Shown: positions 5,800 through 6,958 of the stretch, piece after piece | Layout of the letters: each line of letters starts with the position of its first letter | Position numbering within the stretch: the first letter of the stretch is position 1 | Source of the DNA: JALOOE01 sp964423545 | Lineage (GTDB): Bacteria > Chloroflexota > Anaerolineae > CG2-30-64-16 | DNA length: 6,958 bases | Assembly (NCBI GenBank): GCA_964423545.1 | Contig: CAYRFV010000289.1 | Coordinates: 1-6,958 of the forward strand | Direction of reading: 5' to 3' | Position numbers and translations under genes: made by a program | Notes under the pieces: generated by a model | The model's database searches: none | Seen by the model: only the letters and a program-made list of their open reading frames with translations | Told to the model about the DNA's origin: nothing

Positions 5800-6110
5800 C
5801 TCGCGGCGAAGCGGGTCGCTCCGTACACGATGACCAGCCAGCCCAGGAACAGCACAAACAGGTTCAACGCCAGCCAGCCGATGCCGGAAAGCTCCGAGGT
5901 GAGGCGGTGGAACTCACCGCGCTGGTAGAACATGAGGTCGACGGCGTTCCCTGCGGGTCGAGAGCAGATGAAGAGTCCCAGCAGGACGCCGATGCCGCCG
6001 TCCAACAGCGGGCTGCCGGTCGACAGATCCAGAAGATACATCATGGCGAGGTAGGCCGTTGCCGCCAGGGCAAGGAGCCACAGCGGCCGCGCGCGGCGCG
6101 GGTGCTTCAC
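5796..6110 (-). CDS. Small three-helix membrane protein, unknown function
   Basis: Predicted 104-aa inner-membrane protein that I cannot assign to a family. It has a basic N-terminus (MKHPRRARP), then hydrophobic segments at about residues 10-28, 34-50 and 74-98. A polar loop of about 24 residues with SRPAGN and YQRGEFHR lies between the last two. The start is GTG at 6110; no SD stands in front of it. It overlaps the TGA of an 8-codon frame as GTGA, so translation may depend on coupling. The gene lies 31 bases after the short-chain dehydrogenase gene on the same strand, so the two are probably co-transcribed. It converges on the regulator gene. The hydrophobic pattern supports a real gene; the exact start is less certain. 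Confidence 0.6.
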   Translation of the reverse strand: MKHPRRARPLWLLALAATAYLAMMYLLDLSTGSPLLDGGIGVLLGLFICSRPAGNAVDLMFYQRGEFHRLTSELSGIGWLALNLFVLFLGWLVIVYGATRFAAS

Positions 6111-6133
6111 GGTCGGCGTCCGCGCGGCTTCAT
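6107..6133 (-). other. 8-codon leader frame possibly coupling the membrane protein to the dehydrogenase
   Basis: ATG at 6133 follows an SD-like GAGGGAAGG that begins inside the TGA stop of the dehydrogenase gene. It opens the frame MKPRGRRP, which ends in a TGA overlapping the GTG start of the membrane protein (GTGA). Ribosomes ending here could restart on the membrane-protein gene. Alternatively, a one- or two-base indel in this stretch would join ATG 6133 to the membrane protein and give it a normal start. Confidence 0.35.
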
Positions 6134-6141
6134 GCCTTCCC

Positions 6142-6888
6142 TCACCAATCCCATTCCTTGCCTTGCCAGTCCCGCATGACGAGGCGATCTTCGCCCGAGG
6201 GCTCGGGCAGACGCGCGTCCGGTGTCAGCTCCTGCAGGAAATAGGCCAGGGCAGGGATGGCCGCCTCTTCGGGTTCGAGATCGGCAGCGGGGTTCTTCGT
6301 TCCACTCATGTAGGTGCGCATCCAGCCGGGGTGATACAGGCGGAACGTGTACCCCTCGGGGCGAAGGTGGTTGAACATGATCTTGACGCCCATGTTCAGG
6401 GCAGCTTTTGACATGCAGTAGCCGTACCAGGAGGTGCGTCGGGCGCGCCCGATGCTGCCTGCTTCCGAGGAGATGAAGCAGAGCCTCTTGAGCTTGCCCC
6501 TGTCCAGCAGCGGCAGAAAGGCCTCCACCACCCGCAGCGGCCCGTAGGCGTTGACGTCCATGAGTCGATGCAGTTCGTCATCATCCTGCGGCTCGCGAAT
6601 CGAGCGTTGACTGGCGGGCGAAATCACGCCAGCATTGTTGATCAGCAGATCGACGTGACTGACGCTGGCCGCGACCGCCTGAGCTGCAGCCTGCGCCGAT
6701 GGCCGCGCGGTGACATCAAGTGGGATGGAGGTGAGCCGTCCGGCAGCCTGCCCCGCGAGCCGGTTGAGCTCGGGCCAATCGGGCAGGTATTGCCCGGCAA
6801 ACACGCGCCACCCTTTGTCGAGCAGCCCGGCCGTAAGCGCCAGGCCCAGCCCGCGGTCGGCGCCCGTCACGAAAGCGACGTTATTCAT
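6142..6888 (-). CDS. Short-chain dehydrogenase/reductase (classical SDR)
   Basis: NAD(P)-dependent oxidoreductase with a Rossmann fold, 248 aa, the usual classical SDR length, cytoplasmic. The cofactor motif TGADRGLG is at 8-15, Asp58 in LDVT contacts the adenine ring, NNAG is at 84-87, and structural Asn113 is in VNAYGPL. The catalytic Ser is in ISSEAGSIG (140-141), and Tyr157/Lys161 form YxxxK in YGYCMSK. HPGWMRT at 186-192 is the post-catalytic PG motif common in CsgA/sniffer-like SDRs. The ATG is fixed by GAGGAG at 6896-6901 with a 7-base spacer. The residues after the second strand do not let me choose between NAD and NADP. The substrate cannot be told from sequence. It shares a probable transcript with the small membrane protein downstream. 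Confidence 0.93.
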   Translation of the reverse strand: MNNVAFVTGADRGLGLALTAGLLDKGWRVFAGQYLPDWPELNRLAGQAAGRLTSIPLDVTARPSAQAAAQAVAASVSHVDLLINNAGVISPASQRSIREPQDDDELHRLMDVNAYGPLRVVEAFLPLLDRGKLKRLCFISSEAGSIGRARRTSWYGYCMSKAALNMGVKIMFNHLRPEGYTFRLYHPGWMRTYMSGTKNPAADLEPEEAAIPALAYFLQELTPDARLPEPSGEDRLVMRDWQGKEWDW

Positions 6889-6928
6889 GCTCGATCTCCT
6901 CTCCGCTAGCGTAAGTTTTGTGCAACCA

Positions 6929-6954
6929 GAGGCCGAATCGTAGAAATCGGCCTC
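6929..6954. repeat. 8-bp inverted repeat upstream of the SDR gene
   Basis: GAGGCCGA (6929-6936) and TCGGCCTC (6947-6954) are perfect inverted copies with a 10-base loop, centred about 53 bases upstream of the SDR start. No T-run follows on either strand, so an intrinsic terminator is not well supported. It could be an operator or a weak terminator of a gene beyond the right edge. I see no convincing -10/-35 for the SDR gene within the window. Confidence 0.4.
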
Positions 6955-6958
6955 AAAT

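Noticed and set aside
1..6958. Mobile element, defence system or LacI-type sugar regulator
   Set aside because: No transposase, integrase, nuclease, toxin or LacI-like protein is encoded on either strand; the only regulator is the HTH/receiver protein.

Overview
The window looks like part of a GC-rich chromosome, probably from the phylum Chloroflexota. This is inferred from three things: the Ala/Pro-rich linker after the lipobox of the solute-binding lipoprotein, the layout of the HTH/receiver regulator, and the ABC-sugar-transporter gene style. I see no rRNA, tRNA, CRISPR array, insertion sequence or phage gene.

Left part (1-4135, all minus strand): a carbohydrate-use operon read from right to left. 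It starts with a short GH29-type alpha-L-fucosidase without a signal peptide (4135 to 3041). Two inner-membrane permeases of the LplB/LplC (YteP/YtcP) type follow (2978-2004 and 1986-1063). The last gene is a lipoprotein solute-binding protein of the LplA/YtcQ type that runs off the left edge (827 to 1). No ATPase is present, so the transporter presumably borrows a shared MsmX/UgpC-type ATPase. Likely division of labour: the lipoprotein captures an oligosaccharide, the permeases import it, and the cytoplasmic fucosidase removes fucose. Between the second permease and the binding protein lie 235 bases holding two mutually exclusive stem-loops, a short tandem repeat and an extra Shine-Dalgarno (SD) sequence.

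Middle (4136-4366): a divergent control region. It has an extended -10 promoter for the fucosidase operon, a TTGGCC/TATAAT promoter in the other direction, a perfect 14-base palindrome just downstream of the predicted operon start point, and repeated TTGGCC boxes, including a 12-base direct repeat exactly 90 bases apart.

Plus strand (4367-5620): a regulator with an unusual order of parts. It has an N-terminal HTH-containing region, a degenerate histidine-kinase-like ATPase fold, and a C-terminal CheY-like receiver with all key residues. Its divergent position makes it the leading candidate to control the fucosidase operon. A 60-codon reading frame overlaps its stop codon by GTGA and is only a weak gene candidate. 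Otherwise 5621-5795 holds nothing I recognise.

Right part (5796-6888, minus strand): a classical short-chain dehydrogenase/reductase followed by a small three-helix membrane protein of unknown function, probably one transcript. An 8-codon frame with its own SD-like sequence sits between them and ends in a GTGA overlap with the membrane-protein start. The last 70 bases upstream of the dehydrogenase carry its SD and an 8-bp stem-loop.

The most notable items are the regulator architecture, the divergent operator-like region and the alternative hairpins before the binding-protein gene. I did not find an obvious new defence or mobile system.
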